From positions 44,393-108,392 of the forward strand of contig CAWJGC010000002.1 in the NCBI GenBank assembly GCA_963842355.1: a stretch of DNA of 64,000 bases. The letters are read 5' to 3'. Positions within the stretch are counted from its first letter, which is position 1. Every line of letters starts with the position of its first letter. A program made the position numbers and the translations under genes. Of this stretch, positions 9,901-17,064 are shown in pieces. Under the pieces are notes generated by a model. The model saw nothing but the letters and a program-made list of their open reading frames with translations, made no database searches and was not told the origin of the DNA. This DNA comes from JASHPR01 sp963842355 (lineage in GTDB: Bacteria; Actinomycetota; Actinomycetes; Streptosporangiales; Streptosporangiaceae).

Positions 9901-11001
9901 CTCGGCGGGGTGCCGGTCCCGCGTGAGAAGTTCGACCTGTCCCGGCTGCCACCCCACCTGAGGGTCACGTTCCGGATGATGGACGGAGACCACGAGCTGG
10001 CGCGGGGCAAGGACCTGGCCGAACTGCGCGAGCGGCTGCGGCCCCGGCTGCAGGCGATGCTCGCCGAGGCGGCGGGCGGCCTCATCCGCACCGGCCTGAA
10101 GGACTGGAGCATCGGCCCGCTGCCGCGAGTCTTCAGTGCTGACCCGGGGGGACGTGCTGACCCGGGGGGACGACCCCCTGGAACCCCCCGCGATGCCGGT
10201 CAGGTGACGGCCTACCCGGCGCTGGCGGACGCGGGGGACGCGGTGGACGTCCGGCTGTTCGAGACCGAAGCCGAGGCCGATGCGGCCATGGTGGCGGGCA
10301 CGCGCCGGCTGCTCCTGCTGCAGGTGCCGTCCGGCGTGCGCTCGCTGGCCGACCGGCTGCCGACCCAGGCCAAGCTGGCGATGAGCCGGAGCCCGTACCC
10401 CAGCATCGGCGCTCTGCTCGACGACTGCGCCGCGGCTGCGGCCGACCAGGTGGTCGCGGATGCCGGCGGGCAGGCCCGGGACGCCGACGGGTTCGCCCGC
10501 CTGGCGGCCGAGGCACGATCCGCACTGCCGCTGGCGACGGCCCGCGTACTCGACGTCGCCTCGCAGGTTCTGGAGGCGGCGCACGAGGCCGAGGCCAGGT
10601 TCCAGCGTGCCGCCAGCCCGGCGCTGGATGCGGCGTACGCCGACGCGCGCGCCCAGTTCGCCGCGCTGATCTACCCCCGGTTCGTCAGCGAGACCGGGCT
10701 GGCGCGGCTGCCCGACCTGGTGCGCTACCTGCGGGCGATCAGCCGGAGGCTGGACACCGCCGCGGGGGATCCCGGCCGCGACGCCGACCGGACGGCGGCC
10801 GTGCACCGGGTGACCGCCGCCTGCCAGCGGACCGCCGGGGAGCTTCCGGCCGCCCGGCGCTCCAGCGCGGACGTGCGATCGGTGCGCTGGATGATCGAGG
10901 AACTGCGGGTTAGCCTCTTCGCCCAGGCACTGGGCACGCGCGGTCCCGTCTCGGAGAAGCGGATCATGGCCGCGCTGGGTCGGCTAGCCGGCGCGCGCTG
11001 A
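6949..11001 (+). CDS. hrpA: ATP-dependent RNA helicase HrpA
   Basis: A 1350-residue DEAH-box helicase of the HrpA type. The N-terminal RecA domain has Walker A GETGSGKTTQ near residue 75, DEAH in IIDEAHERSLN near 170 and motif III SATID. The second RecA domain has TNVAETSLTVPGV and the motif VI region QRKGRAGRTSDG. Helicase-associated and OB domains and the long HrpA C-terminal region follow. It probably remodels mRNA-ribosome complexes in the cytoplasm. Two in-frame repeat insertions interrupt linkers: three 27-bp units at 7594-7674, between SATID and the next strand, and two 18-bp units at 10137-10172. The start is uncertain: GTG 6949 or ATG 6970, neither with a strong ribosome-binding site. 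Confidence 0.93.
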   Translation: MRAPGTAMETAALPSSLADPRSRLPELMPRDQARDQARRRAVPVISYPPELPVSQRKDEIAAAIRDHQVVIVAGETGSGKTTQIPKICLELGRGVTGQIGHTQPRRIAARTVAERIAEELGTEVGAAVGFKVRFNDTSSDDTLVKVMTDGILLAEMQRDRQLLRYDTLIIDEAHERSLNIDFILGYLKRLLPSRPDLKVIITSATIDPDRFSAHFAEGESSQQSAEGESSQQSAGGESSKHGRGAPVIEVSGRTYPVEVRYRPLADPDRPGEEPKDQAQAICDAVEELRADGPGDVLVFLSGEREIRDTADALADQPDLAGLEVLPLYARLSAAEQHRVFQPHRRPRVVLATNVAETSLTVPGVKYVVDPGTARISRYSQRTKVQRLPIERISRASADQRKGRAGRTSDGVCIRLYSEEDFASRPEFTDPEILRTNLASVILQAAALDLGEVADFPFVDPPESRNIADGVRLLEELGAFSPRGGATRLTGVGRKLARLPADPRLGRMILEAANHGCVREVLIITAALSIQDPRERPADAREAADAGHARFAEPGSDFLAFMTLWDYVNDRQRELSGSAFRRLCRREYLHYLRIREWQDVHGQLRQAARDVGIGSGADRGSARSRRPRRPERQAPGPEAEAGPRIPADVADRVHMSLLAGLLSHVGMKDTQEKPERKRRGPVEFAAARGARFAIFPDSVLARKPPQWVMAAELVETSRLWARTAARIEPGWAEPLAAHLVKRSYSEPHWDPGRGAAMAMEKVTLYGLPIVAARPVNYARVDPAAARDLFITGALVEGDWRTEHEFFRRNQRLLEEAAGLEDRARRRGIVADDAARFDFYDRRIPQDVTSARHFDSWWKKARAEHPDLLTFTPADLAGPAADGVRPGDYPGRWGEFPLSYEFAPGEPDDGVTADIPLAALSQVSGDEFGWQVPGRREELVTELIRSLPKELRRAFVPAPDAARVVTARLGRPHGNLLDALGAELGRLGGVPVPREKFDLSRLPPHLRVTFRMMDGDHELARGKDLAELRERLRPRLQAMLAEAAGGLIRTGLKDWSIGPLPRVFSADPGGRADPGGRPPGTPRDAGQVTAYPALADAGDAVDVRLFETEAEADAAMVAGTRRLLLLQVPSGVRSLADRLPTQAKLAMSRSPYPSIGALLDDCAAAAADQVVADAGGQARDADGFARLAAEARSALPLATARVLDVASQVLEAAHEAEARFQRAASPALDAAYADARAQFAALIYPRFVSETGLARLPDLVRYLRAISRRLDTAAGDPGRDADRTAAVHRVTAACQRTAGELPAARRSSADVRSVRWMIEELRVSLFAQALGTRGPVSEKRIMAALGRLAGAR
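7594..7674 (+). repeat. Three 27-bp in-frame tandem repeats inside hrpA
   Basis: Two perfect copies and one degenerate copy of a 27-bp unit beginning GCCGAAGGCGAATCAAG. Each encodes nine residues (AEGESSQQS). The composition is less GC-rich than the surrounding gene. It sits in a loop of the helicase core, so it is probably tolerated as a flexible linker. Confidence 0.9.
10137..10172 (+). repeat. Two 18-bp in-frame tandem repeats inside hrpA
   Basis: Two identical 18-bp units (TGCTGACCCGGGGGGACG) encode a Gly/Pro-rich ADPGGR duplication in the C-terminal region of the helicase. Confidence 0.85.
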
Positions 11002-11014
11002 CCGCCGCCGGTCA
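10999..11014. terminator. Possible bidirectional hairpin between hrpA and the Nudix gene
   Basis: TGACCG and CGGTCA form a 6-bp stem around a 4-base loop, overlapping the hrpA stop codon, in the short gap between convergent genes. There is no T-run on either side, so termination is only suggested by position. Confidence 0.25.
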
Positions 11015-11043
11015 CGTCGGCCAGGCGGTCAAGCTGGCCAGCG

Positions 11044-11715
11044 TCACCGGACGGTGCCGCGGGTTAGCTCGATAGCCGCGAACTCCTCGGGAAATACCAA
11101 ACCGAGAAGCACGCCGACGCTCCGCCACTCCGACATCCGTCCCTGCCTTATCGCGTCGATGATCTCCTCGGGTCCAAGCCACCTGGGGACGATATCCTCG
11201 CCCTCCTCCGGGCTCGGCCCGCCCGGTGCCTCGGTGAAGTCGCGTACCAGGAAGTAGTACAGGTCCCACTCCACTGTCGCGCCGGCTTGGGCGATGGTCA
11301 GAAGCTTCGGACGGGATACCAGAATGCCGACTTCTTCCATCGCTTCCCGGGCCACCGCCTTTTCGACGGCCTCGTTCAGCCGCCCCGTACGCACTGCCTC
11401 CGCGTAGCTTTCTTTGTCGTCGAAGACCTTCCCGCCGGGGAGCCGCAAGTCCACGTGGCCGGTCTCGCGCCGGTATTCCTCGGTAAGGAGGACCTTTCCG
11501 GCGGAGACAATCACCATACGCACGCCCGGAGGGCGGCGGAAACATTCAAGCACCCGGCCGCCCGGCAGCACAGTCTGGACGACCTCGCCTAGCCTCCCGG
11601 AGAACACCTTCCGCTCGCCCGGTGGCCCTGCGCCGCTCACGTCGGCGAACTCCCTCCTGTTGGTCCCTGTCACCCTACTGCACGTCGGCGGACGTGCTCC
11701 TACCGGCACGAACAC
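11044..11715 (-). CDS. Nudix hydrolase, last gene of the selD/enolase operon
   Basis: A cytoplasmic Nudix-fold pyrophosphohydrolase. The strand RMVIVSAGKVLLTEEYR precedes LPGGKV, and the Nudix helix core REAMEEVGI is present. About 20 residues are inserted between the glycine loop and the helix, as in some ADP-sugar and nucleoside-diphosphate-derivative hydrolases. The longest frame starts at GTG 11715; GTG 11640, preceded by AGGAGGG, gives 198 residues and may be the real start. It follows the selenophosphate synthetase gene after 21 bp and is probably part of the same operon. Its natural substrate could be a nucleotide-activated intermediate made by the nucleotidyltransferase at the head of the operon. 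That link is inference. Confidence 0.75.
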   Translation of the reverse strand: MFVPVGARPPTCSRVTGTNRREFADVSGAGPPGERKVFSGRLGEVVQTVLPGGRVLECFRRPPGVRMVIVSAGKVLLTEEYRRETGHVDLRLPGGKVFDDKESYAEAVRTGRLNEAVEKAVAREAMEEVGILVSRPKLLTIAQAGATVEWDLYYFLVRDFTEAPGGPSPEEGEDIVPRWLGPEEIIDAIRQGRMSEWRSVGVLLGLVFPEEFAAIELTRGTVR

Positions 11716-11736
11716 CGTTCGTGGAGCCCGCGGACC

Positions 11737-12804
11737 TCAGTCTGTCACCAGGATCGCGCCGGGTGAGCCCTCGAGGACCTGGCCGACGATCACGGCCCGC
11801 ACGCCCTTCTTCTCGCATTCCGCGACCAAGGCCGCTGCCATGTCCTGGCCGACCGACAGGAGCAGGCCGCCCGACGTCTGGGGATCGGTCATCAGGAACC
11901 GCGTAGTAAGGGGAGTCCGCGTCCAGTCCACATGGTCCGCGAGCGAGAACAGGTTTCGCTCAGCGCTGTTCGGTACGACCCCGTGCTGGTCAAGAATCGC
12001 GAGCACTCCGGGAATCACCGGCAATGCTCGTGCGCTGACCCGGGCCGAGCATCCTGATGCCGCCATCATGTTGTGAAGATGGCCGACGAATCCGAAACCC
12101 GTAACGTCCGTAGCCGCTCTTACCCCGGAATCGGCAGCGAGATCTGCCGCGACGCGGTTGGACGCCAGCATGACTTCTTCTGCTGCCTTCGCCATGGCCG
12201 CGGGCGCGATCCCCGCCTTCCTGGCCGCGGTCACGATTCCTGTGCCGAGACTCTTGGTCAGCACTAGCACGTCCCCCGGCTGCGCGTTGCGCACCAGCAT
12301 GACGCGGTCGGCGGAAACCTGCCCGATGAGGCACAGGCCGAACAGCGGCACCTCTGACTGGATGGTGTGACCGCCCACCAACGGGGTCGAAGCCTCGGCC
12401 AGCGTACCAACAGCCGCGGTCGTGAGTTCCGTCATCGCAGTCACGCCGAGTCCTTGAGGCAGTGCCAGGACGCTGAGGCCCAGTAGGGGCCTGGCCCCCA
12501 TCGCGAAGATGTCCGAAAGCGCGTTCTGCGCGGCGATCCTCCCCCATGTCGCCAGATCAGAGCTGACCGGGGTTCCGAAATCAACGGTCGCGGCCAGCAG
12601 GAAGCCGGGGGCGATCTCGTAGAGGGCGGCATCGTCACGGTCGGTTCCGTCGAGGAGCACATCAGCCTCGCGCTTGCCCAGGAGGCCGTCTATGCCGCTC
12701 ATGAACACACGCATATCGTCGAGCGGGAGCTTGCAGCCGCAACCACCCGCAGGTGTCAGCTGCAGCAGGTCGGTGCTGTCCTCCGCCCCGCCCATCGCGG
12801 TCAC
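11737..12804 (-). CDS. selD: Selenide, water dikinase (selenophosphate synthetase)
   Basis: A 355-residue SelD homologue of the PurM/AIR-synthetase fold. It makes selenophosphate from selenide and ATP. The catalytic N-terminal loop is visible as GGCGCK, with Cys22 and Lys25 in the positions of the essential Cys and Lys of SelD. DDAALYEI and ATVDFGTPV, then SDIFAMGARPL, give the metal/ATP-binding aspartates, and TDVTGFGFVGHL and TDPQTSGGLL are typical later motifs. GTG 12804 overlaps the stop of the enolase-like gene by 4 bp; ATG 12795 is an alternative. No SelA, SelB or tRNA-Sec gene is in the window. Its place among phosphoglycerate-type enzymes suggests selenophosphate may be used for something other than selenocysteine. 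Confidence 0.88.
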   Translation of the reverse strand: MTAMGGAEDSTDLLQLTPAGGCGCKLPLDDMRVFMSGIDGLLGKREADVLLDGTDRDDAALYEIAPGFLLAATVDFGTPVSSDLATWGRIAAQNALSDIFAMGARPLLGLSVLALPQGLGVTAMTELTTAAVGTLAEASTPLVGGHTIQSEVPLFGLCLIGQVSADRVMLVRNAQPGDVLVLTKSLGTGIVTAARKAGIAPAAMAKAAEEVMLASNRVAADLAADSGVRAATDVTGFGFVGHLHNMMAASGCSARVSARALPVIPGVLAILDQHGVVPNSAERNLFSLADHVDWTRTPLTTRFLMTDPQTSGGLLLSVGQDMAAALVAECEKKGVRAVIVGQVLEGSPGAILVTD

Positions 12805-14009
12805 AACCTTCCCGGGACTGCGGGTTGCGTGATCGAGTTCTCCAGCCAGAGCATCCGGTTGTACTTCGCCGTCCTGTCCCCCCGGCGCGGGCCGCCGATC
12901 TTGATCCAGCTTGCGCCGATCGCGACGGCGAGGTCGCACACGGCGGTGTCCTCGGTCTCCAGGGACCGGTGGGAAACCCAGCACTGCATGCCCAGGCGCG
13001 ATGCCTCGTCGGCCGTGCGCAGTGTGGACGTGACCGTGCCGACCTGGTTCATCTTGAGGAGAACGCCGTCAGCAAGGCCGGGATCGAGATAGGCGCTGTT
13101 GGTCGCGTAAAGGTCGTCTCCGATCACGCCTACCCGGCCTCCATGCCGTTGCCGCAGCTCGGACCACGAAGCAACGTCCGCGGCGACGAACGGGTCCTCG
13201 ACGAAGCTGATCGGATACCTGTCGAGCAGGTCATCCAGGATCGCGGCGAGACCATCGGCGTCCACTTTGGCGTCGCCGACGCGGTACCCGTCCTCCTCCC
13301 AGAGGTGCTCGGCGGCGACGTCGATCGCCAGTGAGATGGCGTCCGCCAGGCCCAGGCGGCCGAGAACCCCGGTCAGGACATCGAGCGGGACCGCGGGGTC
13401 CGCGGCGTTCACCGTCATCCCGCTGGAGGCGGAATACCCAGTGAGCAGGTCACGCTCGCGGAGCGCGGATTCCGCCGTCCGGTAGGCCTCCAGGATCGCA
13501 GGAATGTCCTCGCTCGGCGTGCGGGCGCCTGCCGCCAGCATGATCTGCTGGAACGGCGGTCCTCCGCCGACCCGGTGCAAGCCTCCCGACACGATCGCCG
13601 CGAGCAGTCCCGGCAGCGCGGGTTCGGTGCCTGCCTGGGCGGCCAGATACCGGTACAACGGGATGCTGGCCGACTGCGCTGAGGCTCGCGCGTAGGCAAG
13701 GGACAGGGCGAGCGTCACATCAGTCCCGAGGTCGGCCAGCCGGTTCTCCAGCCAGAAGTCGAGCGTGCCCTGATTCTTGATATCCGCCCCGGGAAGGGTC
13801 CCGGCGACGGCCGCGATGCGGTCGGGTACAGGGCAGCCGACGCGGAGGTCGACGCTGGTGGAGCGCTCTCGTCGGCCAGGCTTGATGGCTACCGGCGACG
13901 ACCCCCGGCCGGTGCTGCCATCCTCCAGGGTCAGCTCGGCCTCGGCCGCAGGACCACCTCCGCTGTTGAGGATGGCGCGGAGAGATGCGCAGCGGATACC
14001 CGGAACCAT
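12801..14009 (-). CDS. Divergent enolase-family protein
   Basis: A 402-residue enolase homologue that is clearly not the housekeeping enzyme. The C-terminal barrel keeps the metal-ligand segments SLAIDVAAEH, SFVEDPF and GVIGDDLY. It also keeps the catalytic Lys in LLKMNQVGT, the SHRSLETEDT loop and the second Lys in ASWIKIGGP. The N-terminal half has lost key parts: the usual QEFM segment reads QQIM, replacing the glutamate, and the GDEGG loop carrying the general acid is not recognisable. It may therefore bind a phosphoenolpyruvate-like substrate but perform a different elimination or addition. The ATG overlaps the mutase stop by one base. A similar pairing occurs in phosphinothricin biosynthesis, where an enolase homologue makes carboxyphosphonoenolpyruvate. 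Confidence 0.85.
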   Translation of the reverse strand: MVPGIRCASLRAILNSGGGPAAEAELTLEDGSTGRGSSPVAIKPGRRERSTSVDLRVGCPVPDRIAAVAGTLPGADIKNQGTLDFWLENRLADLGTDVTLALSLAYARASAQSASIPLYRYLAAQAGTEPALPGLLAAIVSGGLHRVGGGPPFQQIMLAAGARTPSEDIPAILEAYRTAESALRERDLLTGYSASSGMTVNAADPAVPLDVLTGVLGRLGLADAISLAIDVAAEHLWEEDGYRVGDAKVDADGLAAILDDLLDRYPISFVEDPFVAADVASWSELRQRHGGRVGVIGDDLYATNSAYLDPGLADGVLLKMNQVGTVTSTLRTADEASRLGMQCWVSHRSLETEDTAVCDLAVAIGASWIKIGGPRRGDRTAKYNRMLWLENSITQPAVPGRL

Positions 14010-15283
14010 TACGTACCGCGCGCGTTCACGAGGAAGGGCATGAGTTCGATGGCCTTGGTGACCGGCAGCAGGCCCTCGGCCGCGAATCGCTCGCCGGCCC
14101 TGTCAACTCCGTCCGCGGGCAGGCCTGGCGCGCAGACGATCGCCGGGACGGGATCGTCGGAGTGGATGCCCAGCTCGCACGGGGTGGAGTGGTCGGAGGT
14201 TACCGCGATCGCGTCGTCCGCGGAGAGCGCGGCCAGGAGAGGCGTCATGAAATGGGTATCGATGAGCTCGATCGCCCGGGTCTTCTCGAAGGGCTGATTG
14301 TCATGGCCTGGTTCGTCCGGGCCCTTGAGGTGGAGAAAGGTAACGTCGGTGCCCGTGCCGAGCACCTGGTGCACAGTGCGTTCGAGGTAGGAGGGCTCGG
14401 GTTCGCCGGGTGCGGGCCTGGAGTAGCCGAAATGGCCGCCGATCAGCCGGGCCAGGCCGCGTTCTGCGGGAATCTGGCCGAAGATGGAGATCGAACAGCC
14501 GAACTTGTCGCGGAAGCTCGCCAGCTGACGTGGCGATTCGCCGCCGTCACGGACGAGCAGTAGGTTCGCGGGGAGTTCTCCCTGCTGGCGCCTGCTGGCG
14601 TTGACGGGGTGATCGCGCAGGACGGCGGCAGATCTCTCCACGAAGACGTTGACGACCTCAGCGGCGCGGGCGGCAGCCTCCGAGGAATCCCTGGGCGAGG
14701 CGAGCAGGGGCTTCGGCACGAAATCGCGGACCGGGAAACCGAACGGACCCTCGTTGCGGAAACCGGGATCGGTGTTGGTCACCTGCCCGGAAAGCGGGAC
14801 GCCGGCGGAAGTGAACACCAGGATGCCGCGGTGCCGCGAGAAGGCCGTAAGGCTGAACCGGACGGCTAGGTCGTCTAGGGACACGTCGTTACGCACCGCC
14901 GCGGCCAGTGCCTGGAGTTGCTCGTCACTGAGACCGCGAGCCGTGCGCCGGTCAAGCGTCCCGGCGCTGTCGTCGTAGCTGGCGAAATTCACCCGGAAAG
15001 CGATTGCGTTCTCTCCGGATCCGACCATGTCCAGGCCGAAGCCCTCGAGCGGCCCTCGGCCGGTGTAGTGCGCGAGCGGGTCGTACGAGAGCAGGGCCAT
15101 CGCGCCCGAGTCTGATTCCGGCCAGACTCCCGCGCCAATCACAGTGATCATGGACTGCTGCGATCTCGCGGCGAGCGCGTCCAGCGCGCCGGTACGAGCG
15201 GCCTCCAGCGGAGTCCTGCCGCCGAGCCTGGCTATCGGCCGGTCAGCCGCGCCGTCGAGAACAATCAGGTAGATCTTTCCCAT
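14009..15283 (-). CDS. Archaeal-type cofactor-independent phosphoglycerate mutase homologue
   Basis: A 424-residue member of the ApgM branch of the alkaline-phosphatase superfamily. The N terminus YLIVLDGAADRP supplies the first metal-binding Asp, and PESDSGAMALLSYDP carries the presumed nucleophilic Ser. YTGRGPLEGFG and LDRRTARG are family hallmarks, as are FLHLKGPDEPGHD and AVTSDHSTPC near the C terminus with further metal ligands. Glycolysis in actinobacteria normally uses an unrelated cofactor-dependent mutase, so this copy is likely specialised. It begins 6 bp after the nucleotidyltransferase stop and overlaps the enolase-like start by one base. The tight coupling implies that the enzymes act in one pathway on a phosphoglycerate-like compound. 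Confidence 0.88.
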   Translation of the reverse strand: MGKIYLIVLDGAADRPIARLGGRTPLEAARTGALDALAARSQQSMITVIGAGVWPESDSGAMALLSYDPLAHYTGRGPLEGFGLDMVGSGENAIAFRVNFASYDDSAGTLDRRTARGLSDEQLQALAAAVRNDVSLDDLAVRFSLTAFSRHRGILVFTSAGVPLSGQVTNTDPGFRNEGPFGFPVRDFVPKPLLASPRDSSEAAARAAEVVNVFVERSAAVLRDHPVNASRRQQGELPANLLLVRDGGESPRQLASFRDKFGCSISIFGQIPAERGLARLIGGHFGYSRPAPGEPEPSYLERTVHQVLGTGTDVTFLHLKGPDEPGHDNQPFEKTRAIELIDTHFMTPLLAALSADDAIAVTSDHSTPCELGIHSDDPVPAIVCAPGLPADGVDRAGERFAAEGLLPVTKAIELMPFLVNARGT

Positions 15284-15288
15284 GCCAG

Positions 15289-15867
15289 CTACCGTCGGCT
15301 CCCCTCCACCTCGCTCACGCGGGCCAGCAGTCCCTGACGAGTTAGGTAGTCCGCCGTCGCCGCGGGAACCAGGGCACGCCAGGAATCGCCTGAGGCGATC
15401 GCCGCCCGGATGCTCGTTCCCGAGATCTGCTTGTCAGCGGATCGCCAGAGCACTTCGACGTGCAGGCCCAGGCTCAGCAATCGCGCGACCTTTTCGTCAC
15501 CCCACGCGTCGTAGACAGTGGTGAAGTAGGTGGCATCCCGGGGTGCGTAATTGAACAGTTCATCGGGAGACTCGATGGGGAAGGGAACGATACTGAATTC
15601 CGATCCGCTCAGGCCTTCCGCATACATGCAGGCCGCAATCATCGACATTCGCTCGTAGTAAGTAAATGGGTTGGATTCTGAGGATTTACGATGCGGATCT
15701 ACTGGCTCCAGCGGGGCGCGAGCGGGGTGGGGAGAGGTGATGCCGATAACGACATGCCTGCAGCGTCTTTTGGCCGCCAGCACGTACCTCAGATGATCGT
15801 TGTGGAAGACCTGGAACCTTCCATGCGCAACGCCGAAATCCGTTACGCTGCCGCCGTCGCCGCGCAT
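15289..15867 (-). CDS. NMN adenylyltransferase-like nucleotidyltransferase
   Basis: A 192-residue HxGH-superfamily nucleotidyltransferase resembling archaeal-type NMN adenylyltransferase. The N-terminal motif is GRFQVFHNDHLRYVLAAKRR, in which the usual HNGH is HNDH. The C-terminal ISGTSIRAAI matches the ISxTxxR motif that binds the triphosphate. ATG 15867 places the motif at the usual distance from the start; a longer frame reaches 15966. It is the first gene of the coupled minus-strand operon. In phosphinothricin biosynthesis a homologue (PhpF) activates phosphonoformate with CTP next to mutase- and enolase-like genes. Here it may activate a different phosphorus- or selenium-bearing acid. 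The nucleotide and acceptor cannot be read from the sequence. Confidence 0.8.
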   Translation of the reverse strand: MRGDGGSVTDFGVAHGRFQVFHNDHLRYVLAAKRRCRHVVIGITSPHPARAPLEPVDPHRKSSESNPFTYYERMSMIAACMYAEGLSGSEFSIVPFPIESPDELFNYAPRDATYFTTVYDAWGDEKVARLLSLGLHVEVLWRSADKQISGTSIRAAIASGDSWRALVPAATADYLTRQGLLARVSEVEGSRR

Positions 15868-15991
15868 GAATTCCGTTAGCCCTCCCGCTCGCGGCTTAAC
15901 CAGCCGCAGACCAACTCGGTCTCTGCAGCCTGGCCTCACCATCCCAGCCCTTGCGATCCGTGTCAACGTCCCGGCACGCTAGTCTTCAGTC

Positions 15992-16657
15992 ATGCTGACA
16001 GCAGGGTGGCCCGCGGCGGTCGCGCGCGTCGCCCTTCTTCGCGCGCACAAGCAGGCGCAAACGCCTGCAGAGTCGCCATGGTCGACGATCGTCCCGACCT
16101 GGATAAGCGCGATCGCTACCGTCGGCCTGCTTATTGGCGCTGGCATTACGGCGGTCTACGCGGTGCGAGCATTTGGCAAGCAGTCGCAGGAACTCATGGA
16201 CCAGCGTGCGGTCAATGCCGAGCAGACCGGTGTTCTGAGGCTCCAGGCCGATGAACTTCGGGCATCCATTGATGAGCGTCAGAATCAGGCCACCGAACGG
16301 CGCCGGGCCCAGGCATCCCTCATCTACGTCTGGGAGGAGCGGATCGCCGAGCGTACGGCGGGAGTGGGTCCGGTCAACACCGTTACCGCGCACGTCAAGA
16401 ACACAAGCGGACAGCCCATCTATGATTTGCGCTTCAGCTGGCGCGTCGACCGTCAGCAGGATCACCAGACGATCCGCGCCAGCCCGCTCATGCCAGGCGA
16501 AGAGGATTCCGATATCTCCCCTGTCGCTGGTACCGGCTCGTCCACCCTGAGTGCCGTGGTCATCTTCCGCGATCGTAGCGAATGGTGGTGGCGGGTCTGG
16601 CCGGATGGCAGGCTGGACGAACTCGGGCAGCACCCGGTGCCCCCAGACTGCTGGTAG
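15992..16657 (+). CDS. Membrane-anchored coiled-coil protein of unknown function
   Basis: A 221-residue protein with one strong transmembrane segment near residues 37-58 (ISAIATVGLLIGAGITAVYA). A charged stretch rich in Gln, Glu and Arg (residues about 62-115) follows and is likely a coiled coil. The C-terminal domain contains VNTVTAHVKNTSGQPIYDL and may be beta-rich. I do not recognise a family. It is transcribed away from the selD/enolase operon, with about 125 bp between the two starts, so it may share a regulatory region with it. The 17-bp repeat array begins at its stop codon. The topology resembles small sensors found near actinobacterial conflict genes, but no function is assigned. Confidence 0.6.
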   Translation: MLTAGWPAAVARVALLRAHKQAQTPAESPWSTIVPTWISAIATVGLLIGAGITAVYAVRAFGKQSQELMDQRAVNAEQTGVLRLQADELRASIDERQNQATERRRAQASLIYVWEERIAERTAGVGPVNTVTAHVKNTSGQPIYDLRFSWRVDRQQDHQTIRASPLMPGEEDSDISPVAGTGSSTLSAVVIFRDRSEWWWRVWPDGRLDELGQHPVPPDCW

Positions 16658-16875
16658 TGACTCCCGCCGGGTAGTGACTCCCGCCGGGCAGTGACTCCCG
16701 CCGGGCAGTGACTCCCGCCGGGCAGTGACTCCCGCCGGGCAGTGACTCCCGCCGGGCAGTGACTCCCGCCGGGCAGTGACTCCCGCCGGGCAGTGACTCC
16801 CGCCGGGCAGTGACTCCCGCCGGGCAGTGACTCCCGCCGGGCAGTGACTCCCGCCGGGCAGTGACTCCCGCCGGG
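16655..16875. repeat. Array of 13 direct 17-bp repeats
   Basis: Thirteen back-to-back copies of a 17-bp unit (CAGTGACTCCCGCCGGG), almost perfectly identical; the first two copies begin TAG instead of CAG. Each unit contains the small palindrome CCCG-C-CGGG. There are no unique spacers, so this is not CRISPR. Because 17 is not a multiple of three, TGA occurs in every forward frame. The array runs from the stop codon of the membrane protein to about 190 bp before the pyrophosphatase-NACHT operon. It could be a multi-site operator, an attenuator or a slippage-prone length-variable element. Frames across it are artefacts of the repeat. Confidence 0.95.
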
Positions 16876-17064
16876 CACGATGATCCAGGACGAGCGCTAG
16901 GGCGGGCTGCTGTCCCGGCTCGGGGGATCCTCCACCCCGCGCCCGGACCTCCGGCAGGGCCGGGCGCCTGGTCCCTTTGGCTGACCGGGCGCCACCGGGC
17001 TAAGCTGGTCCGTGCGTCGGGTCAGCAGCCGGAATTCACCTCCGCTTCGCAGAACAGGAGACCA

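Noticed and set aside
11044..15867. A phosphinothricin-type phosphonate cluster
   Set aside because: Three families match the logic, but there is no PEP mutase, phosphonopyruvate decarboxylase or peptide synthetase in view, and SelD does not belong to that pathway. I use it only as an analogy.
16655..16875. Possible CRISPR array
   Set aside because: Units are directly adjacent with no spacers, and no cas genes are nearby.
16462..16878. Minus-strand frame encoding a 17-residue repeat protein across the repeat array
   Set aside because: It is a by-product of a 17-bp repeat read in three frames; it has no ribosome-binding site or domain and runs antisense through the upstream gene.
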